From: Bacteroidetes bacterium UBA6661
Lineage (GTDB): Bacteria > Bacteroidota > Bacteroidia > AKYH767-A > OLB10
DNA length: 54,224 bases
NCBI GenBank assembly: GCA_002455375.1
Contig: DKKR01000101.1
Span: 1-54,224 of the forward strand
Reading direction: 5' to 3'
In this document: in pieces, positions 15,629-22,967 of the stretch
How the letters are laid out: each line of letters begins with the position of its first letter
Position numbering within the stretch: the stretch's first letter is position 1
Position numbers and translations under genes: made by a program
Notes under the pieces: model-generated
What the model was told of the DNA's origin: nothing
Database searches by the model: none
Seen by the model: the letters and a program-made list of their open reading frames with translations, nothing else

Positions 15629-18562
15629 ATGTTTTTAAAGAGATGTTTTTGGTGTTTGCTAATGGTGTTGCTTCCTTTTGTTTCGTATTCGCAGAAGAAG
15701 TTACCCGGATTTATTAACCCTGTATCCTATCATTGGGCCGATAGTGTGCTTGATGAAATGACTGTTGACGAAAAAATTGGTCAGCTTTTTATGGTACAAA
15801 TGCAAAGTGTTTGGCCTGAAAAAGATTTAGATTCATTAGAGTCATTAATCCGTAATTATCATCTCGGAGGGTTAATTGTTTTTAAAGGAGGCCCTTACCG
15901 TCAGGCACTTTGTATTAACAGAATGCAGCAGGCAGCTAAAATTCCTTTGTTGGTGAGTATTGATGGCGAATGGGGACTTAGCATGCGCATGGACAGCACC
16001 ATTCGTTTTCCACGACAGATGACCTTGTCTGCCATACATGATGACAGTTTGCTTAGTGATGCATTTTATGAAATTGCATCACAATGTAAACGCATGGGTA
16101 TTCAACTCAACTTTGCTCCTGATATAGACATCAACAATAACCCTCAGAATCCTGTTATTAATACACGCTCATTTAGTGATGATAAATTTGAAGTAGCAGA
16201 AGGTGGAATTCTGTATATGCAGGCTTTGCAAAATCAGCATGTACTTGCATGCGGTAAACATTTTCCCGGCCATGGCGATACAGATACAGATTCACATTAT
16301 GCCTTACCTGTGATTAATAAATCTGCCAACCAATTAGATACCTTAGAGTGGTTCCCTTTCAGGCAGCTTATTAAAAACGGTGTCAGCAGTATCATGACAG
16401 GTCACCTGAATGTTCCATTAATTGACGATGAGAATTATCCTGCTTCATTATCTAAAAGAATTATCAACGGCTATCTTAAAGACGACCTCGACTTTAAAGG
16501 ACTCGTGATTACTGATGCATTGAATATGAAAGGTGCCATTTTAGCTGATGCCAAACCGGGTGATATTGAGTTGCAGGCTTTGTTGGCAGGTAATGATATT
16601 TTATTGATGTCTGAAAATGTGAAACCGGCAATTGAAAAGATAAAAACAGCACTTCAAAAAAGAAAATTACGTAAGAGTGCTCTCGATGAAAAAGTCAGAA
16701 AAATTCTGATGGCCAAACATTGGGCAGGTTTAACCAATTATGCTCCCATTGATACTGCTAACCTTTATTATGATTTAAACAATGCAGATGCTTCATATCT
16801 CAACTACCGTTTGTATGAAAAGTCGCTGACTTTACTTCGCAATAATGCTGTTTTGCCACTACTAAACAGTTCAGCAGAGCGCATGGCATCATTAGTAATT
16901 AATGATACGCTTGAAAACACTTTTCAGCAAACATTATCACTATTTGCACCTGTACAGAATTTTGTCATGTCAAAAGATGCATCTCCTGCCACCGTGGACA
17001 GTATTGCCGCAGTTCTTTCAGGGTTTACAAAAGTGATTATCAGCATTCACAATACAACAACCAAGCCTCAGTTTAATTTTGGTATTACTGAAAGCATGAA
17101 TTCGGTTATCCAAAAAGTTTCTATGCGCACCAAAGCTGTTGTTGTGTTGTTTGGAAATTCATATTGTCTGAATAAATTGGTTATTCCCGATCAGACTAAA
17201 GCACTGATAATTGCCTATGAAGACACCTATCTGCCACAACACATAACTGCACAGGCGTTGTTTGGTGCAGTTCCTTTTAATGGCAGATTGCCTGTATCAC
17301 CGGGTTTATCTTTTCATCGTGGTGATGGTCTTAACCTTCAGGCAACCGGTGTTATAAAATATACCATGCCTGCAGAGTTAAATATTGATCTTACTTGTCT
17401 GCAAAAAGTTGACTCCATCATAAACGATGCAATAAAGCAGAAGGCTTTTCCGGGATGTCAGGTATATGCATCGGTTGACGGCAAAGTTATTTATAACAAA
17501 TCGTTTGGTTATACAACTTATGCAGATACACAGGCGGTGGAGAATGATATGATTTATGATATTGCCTCCATGACAAAAATTGATGCTACTGCACTTGCTG
17601 CCATGTGGCTCTATGACCATCATCTGCTTGATTTAAAACAGACTGTTGCATATTATTTGCCTGATTACGAAAAGACAAATAAAGGGTCATTAACAGTAGA
17701 GCAGCTTATGACGCATACTGCAGGACTTCAAGCATGGATTCCTTTTTATAAAGAAGGACTTACCAAGAATGGTACGATGATGAAAAAATATTTTTCTTCG
17801 TCAAAGCATGATGACTATACTGTTCAGATAACTGATAGTCTTTTTATGAATCCTAAATTTTATTCAAAAATAGATAAACAGATTAAAGAATCGCCTTTAA
17901 CAGAAAAAGGAAAATATGTTTATTCTGATTTAGGAATGTTGCTTTTGCAAAAGATTATTGAAAGACAGGCAGGAAAAAAGATGGATGTATTGCTCAACGA
18001 AGAATTTTATCAACCATTGGGTTTAAGTCATTTGTTATTTAATCCTCGCAGTAAGTTAGCATTAAAAAATATTGTACCTACTGAATACGATACAGTGTTC
18101 AGACAAACATTGGTTCATGGTTATGTGCACGATCCTGCAGCAGCATTGTTTGGAGGTGTGGCCGGCAATGCAGGCTTATTCGGCAATGCGCAGAGCGTTG
18201 GTGTACTCATGCAAATGCTGCTCAATGAAGGTAGCTATGCTGGCAAACAGTATATAAGTAAGGCTACTGTTGATACTTTTACAGAAGCACCTATTCCCGG
18301 AATAAGAAGAGGCTTGGTGTTTGATAAACCCGAAACAAATCCGGCAAAGGGAAGTCCTACATGCAAAAGTGCATCACCGCAAACTTTCGGTCATCAGGGA
18401 TTTACAGGTACCTGCACCTGGGCCGACCCTTCCAATAAGTTGGTTTACGTTTTTCTTTCTAACCGTATATTCCCTTCTGCTGCGAATCAGAAAATCAGTA
18501 AGCTAAGTGTAAGGACGGAAATACAGCAAGTGTTTTACGATTGTTTGCGGAAAGTACGTTGA
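15629..18562 (+). CDS. Secreted GH3 beta-N-acetylglucosaminidase-like / serine beta-lactamase-like fusion, 977 aa
   Basis: A signal peptide (MFLKRCFWCLLMVLLPFVSYSQ) precedes two enzyme domains. Residues about 35-345 are a GH3 domain of NagZ type, with KHFPGHGDTDTDSH near residue 209 (Asp/His catalytic dyad) and nucleophile Asp in ITDALNMKG near residue 294. A GH3 C-terminal-like linker follows to about residue 570. The C-terminal part is a class C beta-lactamase/DD-peptidase-like serine hydrolase with SMTK (SxxK, near 646), YSD (near 763) and HQG (near 921). Both active sites look intact. NagZ frees GlcNAc from muropeptides and the second half may act on peptides or esters. A role in peptidoglycan turnover is inference. 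Confidence 0.9.
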   Translation: MFLKRCFWCLLMVLLPFVSYSQKKLPGFINPVSYHWADSVLDEMTVDEKIGQLFMVQMQSVWPEKDLDSLESLIRNYHLGGLIVFKGGPYRQALCINRMQQAAKIPLLVSIDGEWGLSMRMDSTIRFPRQMTLSAIHDDSLLSDAFYEIASQCKRMGIQLNFAPDIDINNNPQNPVINTRSFSDDKFEVAEGGILYMQALQNQHVLACGKHFPGHGDTDTDSHYALPVINKSANQLDTLEWFPFRQLIKNGVSSIMTGHLNVPLIDDENYPASLSKRIINGYLKDDLDFKGLVITDALNMKGAILADAKPGDIELQALLAGNDILLMSENVKPAIEKIKTALQKRKLRKSALDEKVRKILMAKHWAGLTNYAPIDTANLYYDLNNADASYLNYRLYEKSLTLLRNNAVLPLLNSSAERMASLVINDTLENTFQQTLSLFAPVQNFVMSKDASPATVDSIAAVLSGFTKVIISIHNTTTKPQFNFGITESMNSVIQKVSMRTKAVVVLFGNSYCLNKLVIPDQTKALIIAYEDTYLPQHITAQALFGAVPFNGRLPVSPGLSFHRGDGLNLQATGVIKYTMPAELNIDLTCLQKVDSIINDAIKQKAFPGCQVYASVDGKVIYNKSFGYTTYADTQAVENDMIYDIASMTKIDATALAAMWLYDHHLLDLKQTVAYYLPDYEKTNKGSLTVEQLMTHTAGLQAWIPFYKEGLTKNGTMMKKYFSSSKHDDYTVQITDSLFMNPKFYSKIDKQIKESPLTEKGKYVYSDLGMLLLQKIIERQAGKKMDVLLNEEFYQPLGLSHLLFNPRSKLALKNIVPTEYDTVFRQTLVHGYVHDPAAALFGGVAGNAGLFGNAQSVGVLMQMLLNEGSYAGKQYISKATVDTFTEAPIPGIRRGLVFDKPETNPAKGSPTCKSASPQTFGHQGFTGTCTWADPSNKLVYVFLSNRIFPSAANQKISKLSVRTEIQQVFYDCLRKVR

Positions 18563-18626
18563 AAGAAACTATTTTTACAACCTGTTAAACAATTCAACAA
18601 TTTGCTTGTTGATTGATTCTTACAGT

Positions 18627-19766
18627 ATGAAAATAGGAATAGTTTGTTATCCCACTTTTGGTGGCAGTGGGGTTGTTGCCACAGAACTTGGCAAAGCACT
18701 TGCTGCTAAGGGTCATCGCATTCACTTTATTACCTACAGTCAACCGGTACGGCTCGATTCTTTTTCTGAAAATATTTCCTACCACGAAGTATCAGTAAGC
18801 AACTATCCGTTGTTTGAATATGCCCCTTATGAGTCGGCACTTACAAGTATGTTGGTTGATGTGGCTATGCACGAAGGGTTAGATGTGTTGCATGTGCATT
18901 ATGCCATACCGCATGCATCAGTTGCATATCTGGCTAAGCAGATTTTAATTTCAAAAGGAATTTATATTCCTGTTATCACCACCTTGCATGGAACGGATAT
19001 TACACTTGTGGGCCGCGATAATAGTTATGAGCCCGTTGTTACGTTTGCAATTAACCAAAGTGATGGCGTGACAGCAGTTTCAGAAAGTTTAAAACGCGAA
19101 ACCTATGCAAATTTTGAAATCACCAAACACATTGAAGTCATCCATAATTTTATTGATCTGAAAAGGTTTTCAAAAAAACCTAAAGACCACTTCAAGCGTG
19201 CAATTGCTCCCGGTGGCGAAAGACTGTTGGTACATACTTCTAATTTCAGAAAAGTTAAAAGGGTGAATGATGTGATACAGGTTTTTGCGCGTATTCATAA
19301 AAGAATTCCTTCGCGGTTATTAATGATTGGTGATGGTGATGAACGTGCCGGAGCAGAAAAACTGTGTCGTGAGTTACAACTCTGTGATGATGTCAGGTTT
19401 TTAGGCAAGCAGGACGCTATTGAAGAAATTTTATCTGTGTGTGATTTATTTATTATGCCCAGTGAAACTGAAAGTTTTGGTCTTGCTGCATTGGAAGCTA
19501 TGGCATGTCAGGTGCCTGTAATTTCATCAAACACCGGTGGTATGCCGGAGCTCAACTTAGATGGTGTGACAGGATTTACAAGTAATGTTGGCGACATTGA
19601 AGATATGGCTGAGAAAGCTTATCACATTTTAAAAGACGACCAGACACTCAATGTTTTCAAGCAAAATGCTTTGAAACGAGCTTCTGATTTTGATATTAAT
19701 GTCATCCTTCCGCGTTATGAAAATTACTATCAGTCCGTAATTCAGAATTTTACTGTTGCTTCATAA
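18627..19766 (+). CDS. bshA: N-acetyl-alpha-D-glucosaminyl L-malate synthase BshA, 379 aa
   Basis: GT4 glycosyltransferase that makes GlcNAc-malate, the first step of bacillithiol synthesis. The N-terminus MKIGIVCYPTFGGSGVVATE and the segments HFITYSQPVRLD, VSNYPLFEYAPYESAL, HVHYAIPHASVAYLAKQ and TTLHGTDITLVG are diagnostic of BshA rather than generic GT4. The C-terminal half has the GT4 donor-site E-x7-E (ETESFGLAALEAMAC). The ATG at 18627 is preferred to an upstream in-frame codon at 18606, because BshA proteins begin exactly at MKIGI. Other bsh genes are not in the window. Confidence 0.95.
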   Translation: MKIGIVCYPTFGGSGVVATELGKALAAKGHRIHFITYSQPVRLDSFSENISYHEVSVSNYPLFEYAPYESALTSMLVDVAMHEGLDVLHVHYAIPHASVAYLAKQILISKGIYIPVITTLHGTDITLVGRDNSYEPVVTFAINQSDGVTAVSESLKRETYANFEITKHIEVIHNFIDLKRFSKKPKDHFKRAIAPGGERLLVHTSNFRKVKRVNDVIQVFARIHKRIPSRLLMIGDGDERAGAEKLCRELQLCDDVRFLGKQDAIEEILSVCDLFIMPSETESFGLAALEAMACQVPVISSNTGGMPELNLDGVTGFTSNVGDIEDMAEKAYHILKDDQTLNVFKQNALKRASDFDINVILPRYENYYQSVIQNFTVAS

Positions 19767-20010
19767 ATTCCGGCACTTTCACGTGTTTTTTCTTGAATAC
19801 TGTTGTCGTTGAATAATGAAAATTGATGTCCGGAAGTAGTCCTTTAGAACTCATTTTAATGATTTGTTGTGAATAATGTGGCAAAAAAAATCTGCAAAAG
19901 TTAGAAACTAAATTACTGATAATCAATGATATTTTAAAAACATAGCAGATAGAAACAGAAAACGGTTGAATAATATTGGCAAACTGTTCACACTATTTTG
20001 TTTATAACGT
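19767..20010. other. Intergenic region between bshA and the rplM promoter
   Basis: AT-rich, 244 bases. I see no open frame with coding character, no convincing terminator and no repeat. It leads into the rplM promoter. Confidence 0.45.
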
Positions 20011-20040
20011 TTGTTGGTTTGAAAATTTGTGTTACTTTTG
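20011..20040 (+). promoter_or_regulatory. Promoter of rplM-rpsI-rpsB-tsf operon
   Basis: TTG (20011-20013), a 19-base spacer, then TACTTTTG (20033-20040). Both elements and spacing match the Bacteroidota housekeeping promoter TTG-N19-TAnnTTTG. It leaves a leader of about 30 bases before the GTG start of rplM. Confidence 0.75.
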
Positions 20041-20074
20041 CGACCCCAATTGTAAAAGGTTAATACATAATACT

Positions 20075-20524
20075 GTGGATACTTTATCATACAAAACAAT
20101 ATCGCTGAATGCGAAAACTGCCAAGAAAGAGTGGGTGCTGATTGATGCAACCGATATGGTTTTAGGCCGTTTATCATCCGAGGTGGCTAAGATTTTAAGA
20201 GGCAAGCACCGTCCAGGATTTACGCCTCACGTTGACACCGGAGATAATGTAATTATTATCAATGCCGAGAAGGTAAAACTTACCGGTAAAAAAATGACAC
20301 AGAAGGTATATGTGCGCCATACGGGCTATCCCGGAGGTCAGCGTTTTACCTCACCTGAAAAACTGATGGATACGTATCCTGAAAGAATTCTGGAAAATGC
20401 CATTCATAAAATGCTTCCTAAAAACAGATTGGGAAATGCTTTAAAGAAAAACCTAAGGGTATTTGCTGGCAGTGAGCACAGCCACCAAGCACAGAATCCC
20501 CGTAAAATAACTTTAGATATTTAA
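20075..20524 (+). CDS. rplM: Ribosomal protein L13 (uL13), 149 aa
   Basis: Large-subunit ribosomal protein. Diagnostic segments are KEWVLIDATDMVLGRLSSEVAKIL, GKHRPGFTPHVDTGD, VYVRHTGYPGG and MLPKNRLG. The start is taken as GTG at 20075 (V-D-T-L-S-Y-K-T), which matches the usual N-terminus in Bacteroidota. Extending to 19976 would run through the promoter. It is first in the operon, 6 bases before rpsI. Confidence 0.96.
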   Translation: MDTLSYKTISLNAKTAKKEWVLIDATDMVLGRLSSEVAKILRGKHRPGFTPHVDTGDNVIIINAEKVKLTGKKMTQKVYVRHTGYPGGQRFTSPEKLMDTYPERILENAIHKMLPKNRLGNALKKNLRVFAGSEHSHQAQNPRKITLDI

Positions 20525-20530
20525 TCGGCA

Positions 20531-20917
20531 ATGAATAATATACATAAAATAGGAAGACGCAAAACAGCCGTAGCGCGTGTTTATCTGACTCCAGGAACAG
20601 GAACTATTGTAATCAACAATCGTGAATTTAAAAACTATTTCACTACCGGTCCGCTTCAGAATAAAGTAACACAGGCATTTGCAGTTATCAATGCAAACGA
20701 GCAGTTTGATGTTAAAGCCAATGTGATGGGTGGCGGAATAACCGGACAGGCAGAAGCTATTCGTTTGGCCATTTCACGTGCATTGTGCGAAATGAATCCT
20801 GAAAACCGTCCGGCTTTGAAAAAAGAAGGACTCCTGACACGTAACCCAAAAATGGTTGAGCGTAAGAAGAGCGGTCAGAAGAAAGCCCGTAAGAAATTCC
20901 AGTTCAGCAAACGTTAA
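20531..20917 (+). CDS. rpsI: Ribosomal protein S9 (uS9), 128 aa
   Basis: Small-subunit protein whose C-terminal tail reaches the P-site tRNA. Visible are IGRRKTAVARVYLTPG at the N-terminus, the GGGITGQAEAIRLAISRAL core, and the basic tail ending KARKKFQFSKR. The terminal Lys-Arg is the conserved P-site contact. It follows rplM by 6 bases and precedes rpsB by 19. Confidence 0.97.
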   Translation: MNNIHKIGRRKTAVARVYLTPGTGTIVINNREFKNYFTTGPLQNKVTQAFAVINANEQFDVKANVMGGGITGQAEAIRLAISRALCEMNPENRPALKKEGLLTRNPKMVERKKSGQKKARKKFQFSKR

Positions 20918-20936
20918 AAAATTATACCAGCAAAAA

Positions 20937-21806
20937 ATGTCTATTAATACACAGGAATTGTTAGATGCAGGTTGTCATTTCGGACACCTTAAACGTAAGT
21001 GGAATCCTAAAATGGCTCCTTATATTTTTATGGAGCGCAATGGAATTCACATTATTGATTTGAATAAGACAGCTGCTAAACTTGAAGAAGCTACTGCTGC
21101 CATAAAACAAATTGCAAAATCAGGCAAAAAAATATTGTTTGTTGCTACCAAGAAACAAGCAAAAGAAATTGTTGCCAATGCAGCCAAGTCTGTTGGCATG
21201 CCATATATCACTGAGCGTTGGCCGGGTGGTATGCTTACCAACTTCGCAACACAGCGTAAGTCAGTAAAGAAAATGACAGGCTTTGACCGTTTCATGAAAG
21301 ACGAATCTTTCAACAACATCTCTAAAAAAGAGCGTCTTCAGGTATCGCGTCAGAAAGCGAAAATGGAAAAATTAATCGGTAGTATTGCCGACCTTACCCG
21401 TTTGCCTGCTGCACTATTTATTGTTGACGTATTAAAAGAGCATATTGCAGTTTCAGAAGCACAGAAATTAGGTATCCCTACTATTGCTATCTGCGACACC
21501 AATACAGACCCAACTTTGATTGACTTCCCCGTTCCGGCTAATGATGATGCAACAAAATCAATCTCTTTAATTATGAATGCCATGATTAAGGCAATTGAAG
21601 AAGGCCTTGAAGAGCGTAAAATGGACAAAGAAGCAGACCGCGAGCGCGAAGCTGCTGCTGAAGAAGAAAGTGGCGAAAGAGGTGATGGCGAAAAAGAATT
21701 TGTAATGTCAGAAGAAGGTGATGATTCAGGCGAAGGAAAATCAAAAGCTCCTGCTAAAAAAGCTACCACACGCAGCCGTAAGCCGACCACAAGAAAAAAA
21801 GATTAA
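20937..21806 (+). CDS. rpsB: Ribosomal protein S2 (uS2) with long charged C-terminal tail, 289 aa
   Basis: Small-subunit protein. The family core is clear (LLDAGCHFGHLKRKWNPKM, RWPGGMLTNF, AISEAQKLGIPTIAICDTN-like segment, DYPVPANDDA-like segment). Residues about 230-289 form an extra tail, first acidic (EEESGERGDGEKEF) then Lys/Thr/Arg-rich (KKATTRSRKPTTRKKD). Such tails occur in Bacteroidota S2 and make it longer than the E. coli protein. The start at 20937 is set by homology; an upstream in-frame codon at 20856 lies inside rpsI. Confidence 0.96.
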   Translation: MSINTQELLDAGCHFGHLKRKWNPKMAPYIFMERNGIHIIDLNKTAAKLEEATAAIKQIAKSGKKILFVATKKQAKEIVANAAKSVGMPYITERWPGGMLTNFATQRKSVKKMTGFDRFMKDESFNNISKKERLQVSRQKAKMEKLIGSIADLTRLPAALFIVDVLKEHIAVSEAQKLGIPTIAICDTNTDPTLIDFPVPANDDATKSISLIMNAMIKAIEEGLEERKMDKEADREREAAAEEESGERGDGEKEFVMSEEGDDSGEGKSKAPAKKATTRSRKPTTRKKD

Positions 21807-21833
21807 TATTTTTAAAGATTTATAATTACAATA

Positions 21834-22667
21834 ATGAGTACAGTAACAATTAGTGCAAGCGATGTAAACAAGCTGCGTCAGATGACCGGTGCAGGAATGA
21901 TGGATTGCAAAAAAGCACTGATGGAAGCCAATGGCGATTTCGAAAAAGCAATTGATGAACTTCGTAAAAAAGGACAGAAAGTAGCAGCTAACAGAGCTGA
22001 CCGCGAAGCAAAAGAAGGATATATCGTTGCCAAAACAAATAACGATGCTACTAAAGGATATTTGGTTGCATTAAGCTGCGAAACAGATTTTGTAGCTAAG
22101 AATGCAGAGTTTGTAAAATTTGCAGAAGATGTTCTTGAAACAGCATTGACAAATAATGCAGCAAATCTTGATGCATTGTTGGCATTACAATTACAAGGCA
22201 CAACAATCAGCGAGAAATTGATTGAGATGGTTGGTAAAATTGGAGAGAAGATTGAAATTACCCGTTATGTAGTTATCGAAGCCCCCAAGGTGGTAGTTTA
22301 TATTCACCCCGGAAACAGAGTAGTTTCAATGGTAGGTCTATCATCTGCTACGGCTGCTCATGAAGCCGGCAAAGATGTGGCTATGCAAATTGCTGCCATG
22401 AATCCTGTAGCCATCGACAAAGACGATGTAGATCAAAGTACCTTGGATCGCGAAATCGAAATCGGAAAAGAACAGGCACGTGCAGAAGGCAAACCTGAAA
22501 ATATGATTGAGAAGATAGCAATGGGTAAACTGAATAAATTTTATCAGGAATCAACTTTGCTGAATCAGGCTTTTATAAAAGAAGATAAGAAAACCATTCG
22601 TCAGTATTTAGATGGCGTGGAAAAAGGGCTTACCGTAAAAGCTTTCAAGCGTGTTCAGATTGGTTAA
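21834..22667 (+). CDS. tsf: Elongation factor Ts, 277 aa
   Basis: Nucleotide exchange factor for EF-Tu. The N-terminal UBA-like domain contains VNKLRQMTGAGMMDCKKALMEANGDFEKA. The EF-Tu contact motif appears as SCETDFVAKN. The C-terminal dimer domain includes IAMGKLNKFYQESTLLNQ and the KTIRQYLDG segment. It is last in the rplM operon, 27 bases after rpsB, and is followed by an intrinsic terminator. Confidence 0.97.
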   Translation: MSTVTISASDVNKLRQMTGAGMMDCKKALMEANGDFEKAIDELRKKGQKVAANRADREAKEGYIVAKTNNDATKGYLVALSCETDFVAKNAEFVKFAEDVLETALTNNAANLDALLALQLQGTTISEKLIEMVGKIGEKIEITRYVVIEAPKVVVYIHPGNRVVSMVGLSSATAAHEAGKDVAMQIAAMNPVAIDKDDVDQSTLDREIEIGKEQARAEGKPENMIEKIAMGKLNKFYQESTLLNQAFIKEDKKTIRQYLDGVEKGLTVKAFKRVQIG

Positions 22668-22687
22668 TAAAACCATAACAATACAAG

Positions 22688-22714
22688 AGCCACTCCAAAA
22701 GGGTGGCTTTTTTT
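22688..22714 (+). terminator. Intrinsic terminator of the rplM-rpsI-rpsB-tsf operon
   Basis: AGCCACTC pairs with GGGTGGCT across a CAAAA loop (one G-U pair), followed by a run of seven T. It lies 20 bases after the tsf stop. Confidence 0.88.
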
Positions 22715-22729
22715 ATGGATAACCGACAT

Positions 22730-22817
22730 AAAAAAACCCCGTCAACATTGCTGCTGACGGGGGAAGTTAAACCCACCCTGAACTAAAATTATTTTAACAG
22801 AGAATAGTCTTTAATTA
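22730..22817 (-). ncRNA. Candidate small RNA between tsf and lysS, about 85-90 nt
   Basis: A minus-strand promoter (TTG-N20-TAATTTTG) and a minus-strand GC-rich terminator bracket about 88 bases with no credible open frame. The 5' end is set about 7 bases below the -7 element and is approximate. A GGGTGGG stretch upstream of the terminator could pair with the C-run of the terminator stem, giving an alternative fold. I recognise no known RNA family; it is too short for 6S RNA. The existence of the transcript is inferred from these signals only. Confidence 0.45.
22737..22762 (-). terminator. Intrinsic terminator on the minus strand
   Basis: CCCCGTCA pairs with TGACGGGG (8 bp) around a 10-base loop. 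On the minus strand it is followed by seven T (plus A tract 22730-22736). On the plus strand it is followed by GAAGTT, so it does not serve tsf. It implies a minus-strand transcript ending here. Confidence 0.75.
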
Positions 22818-22823
22818 GTGAAT

Positions 22824-22854
22824 CAAAATTAGGTATCCAATGCTGTGCAGTCAA
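22824..22854 (-). promoter_or_regulatory. Candidate minus-strand promoter for the small RNA
   Basis: On the minus strand TTG (plus 22852-22854), 20-base spacer, TAATTTTG (plus 22824-22831). This is a full match to the two-part Bacteroidota promoter, oriented toward the minus-strand terminator 60 bases away. Confidence 0.5.
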
Positions 22855-22941
22855 ATAGTTTGTCCCTAACGGGAAATTGTGAGCTCCTGAACGGGCAAAA
22901 CAGCTGTCTGACCTAAAAGAATAAATGCAAGCGGCAACTTG

Positions 22942-22949
22942 TATCTTTG
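22942..22949 (+). promoter_or_regulatory. Promoter -7 element TATCTTTG of lysS
   Basis: A perfect TAnnTTTG match 18 bases before the lysS ATG. No TTG is present at the standard upstream spacing. Confidence 0.55.
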
Positions 22950-22967
22950 TAATCAAATAAAAAAATA

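Noticed and set aside
19976..20074. N-terminal extension of rplM to a TTG at 19976
   Set aside because: It would include the TTG-N19-TACTTTTG promoter, and the added Cys/Phe/Tyr-rich residues do not resemble L13.
20856..20936. rpsB start inside rpsI
   Set aside because: The added Arg/Ser-rich residues are out-of-frame rpsI sequence. S2 begins at 20937.
21350..21790. 146-codon minus-strand open frame
   Set aside because: Opposite the rpsB coding region; the Ser/Pro-rich translation reflects the charged rpsB tail read backwards.
22730..22817. The tsf-lysS small RNA as 6S RNA
   Set aside because: Predicted length of about 88 bases is roughly half that of 6S RNA, and there is no long central-bubble hairpin.
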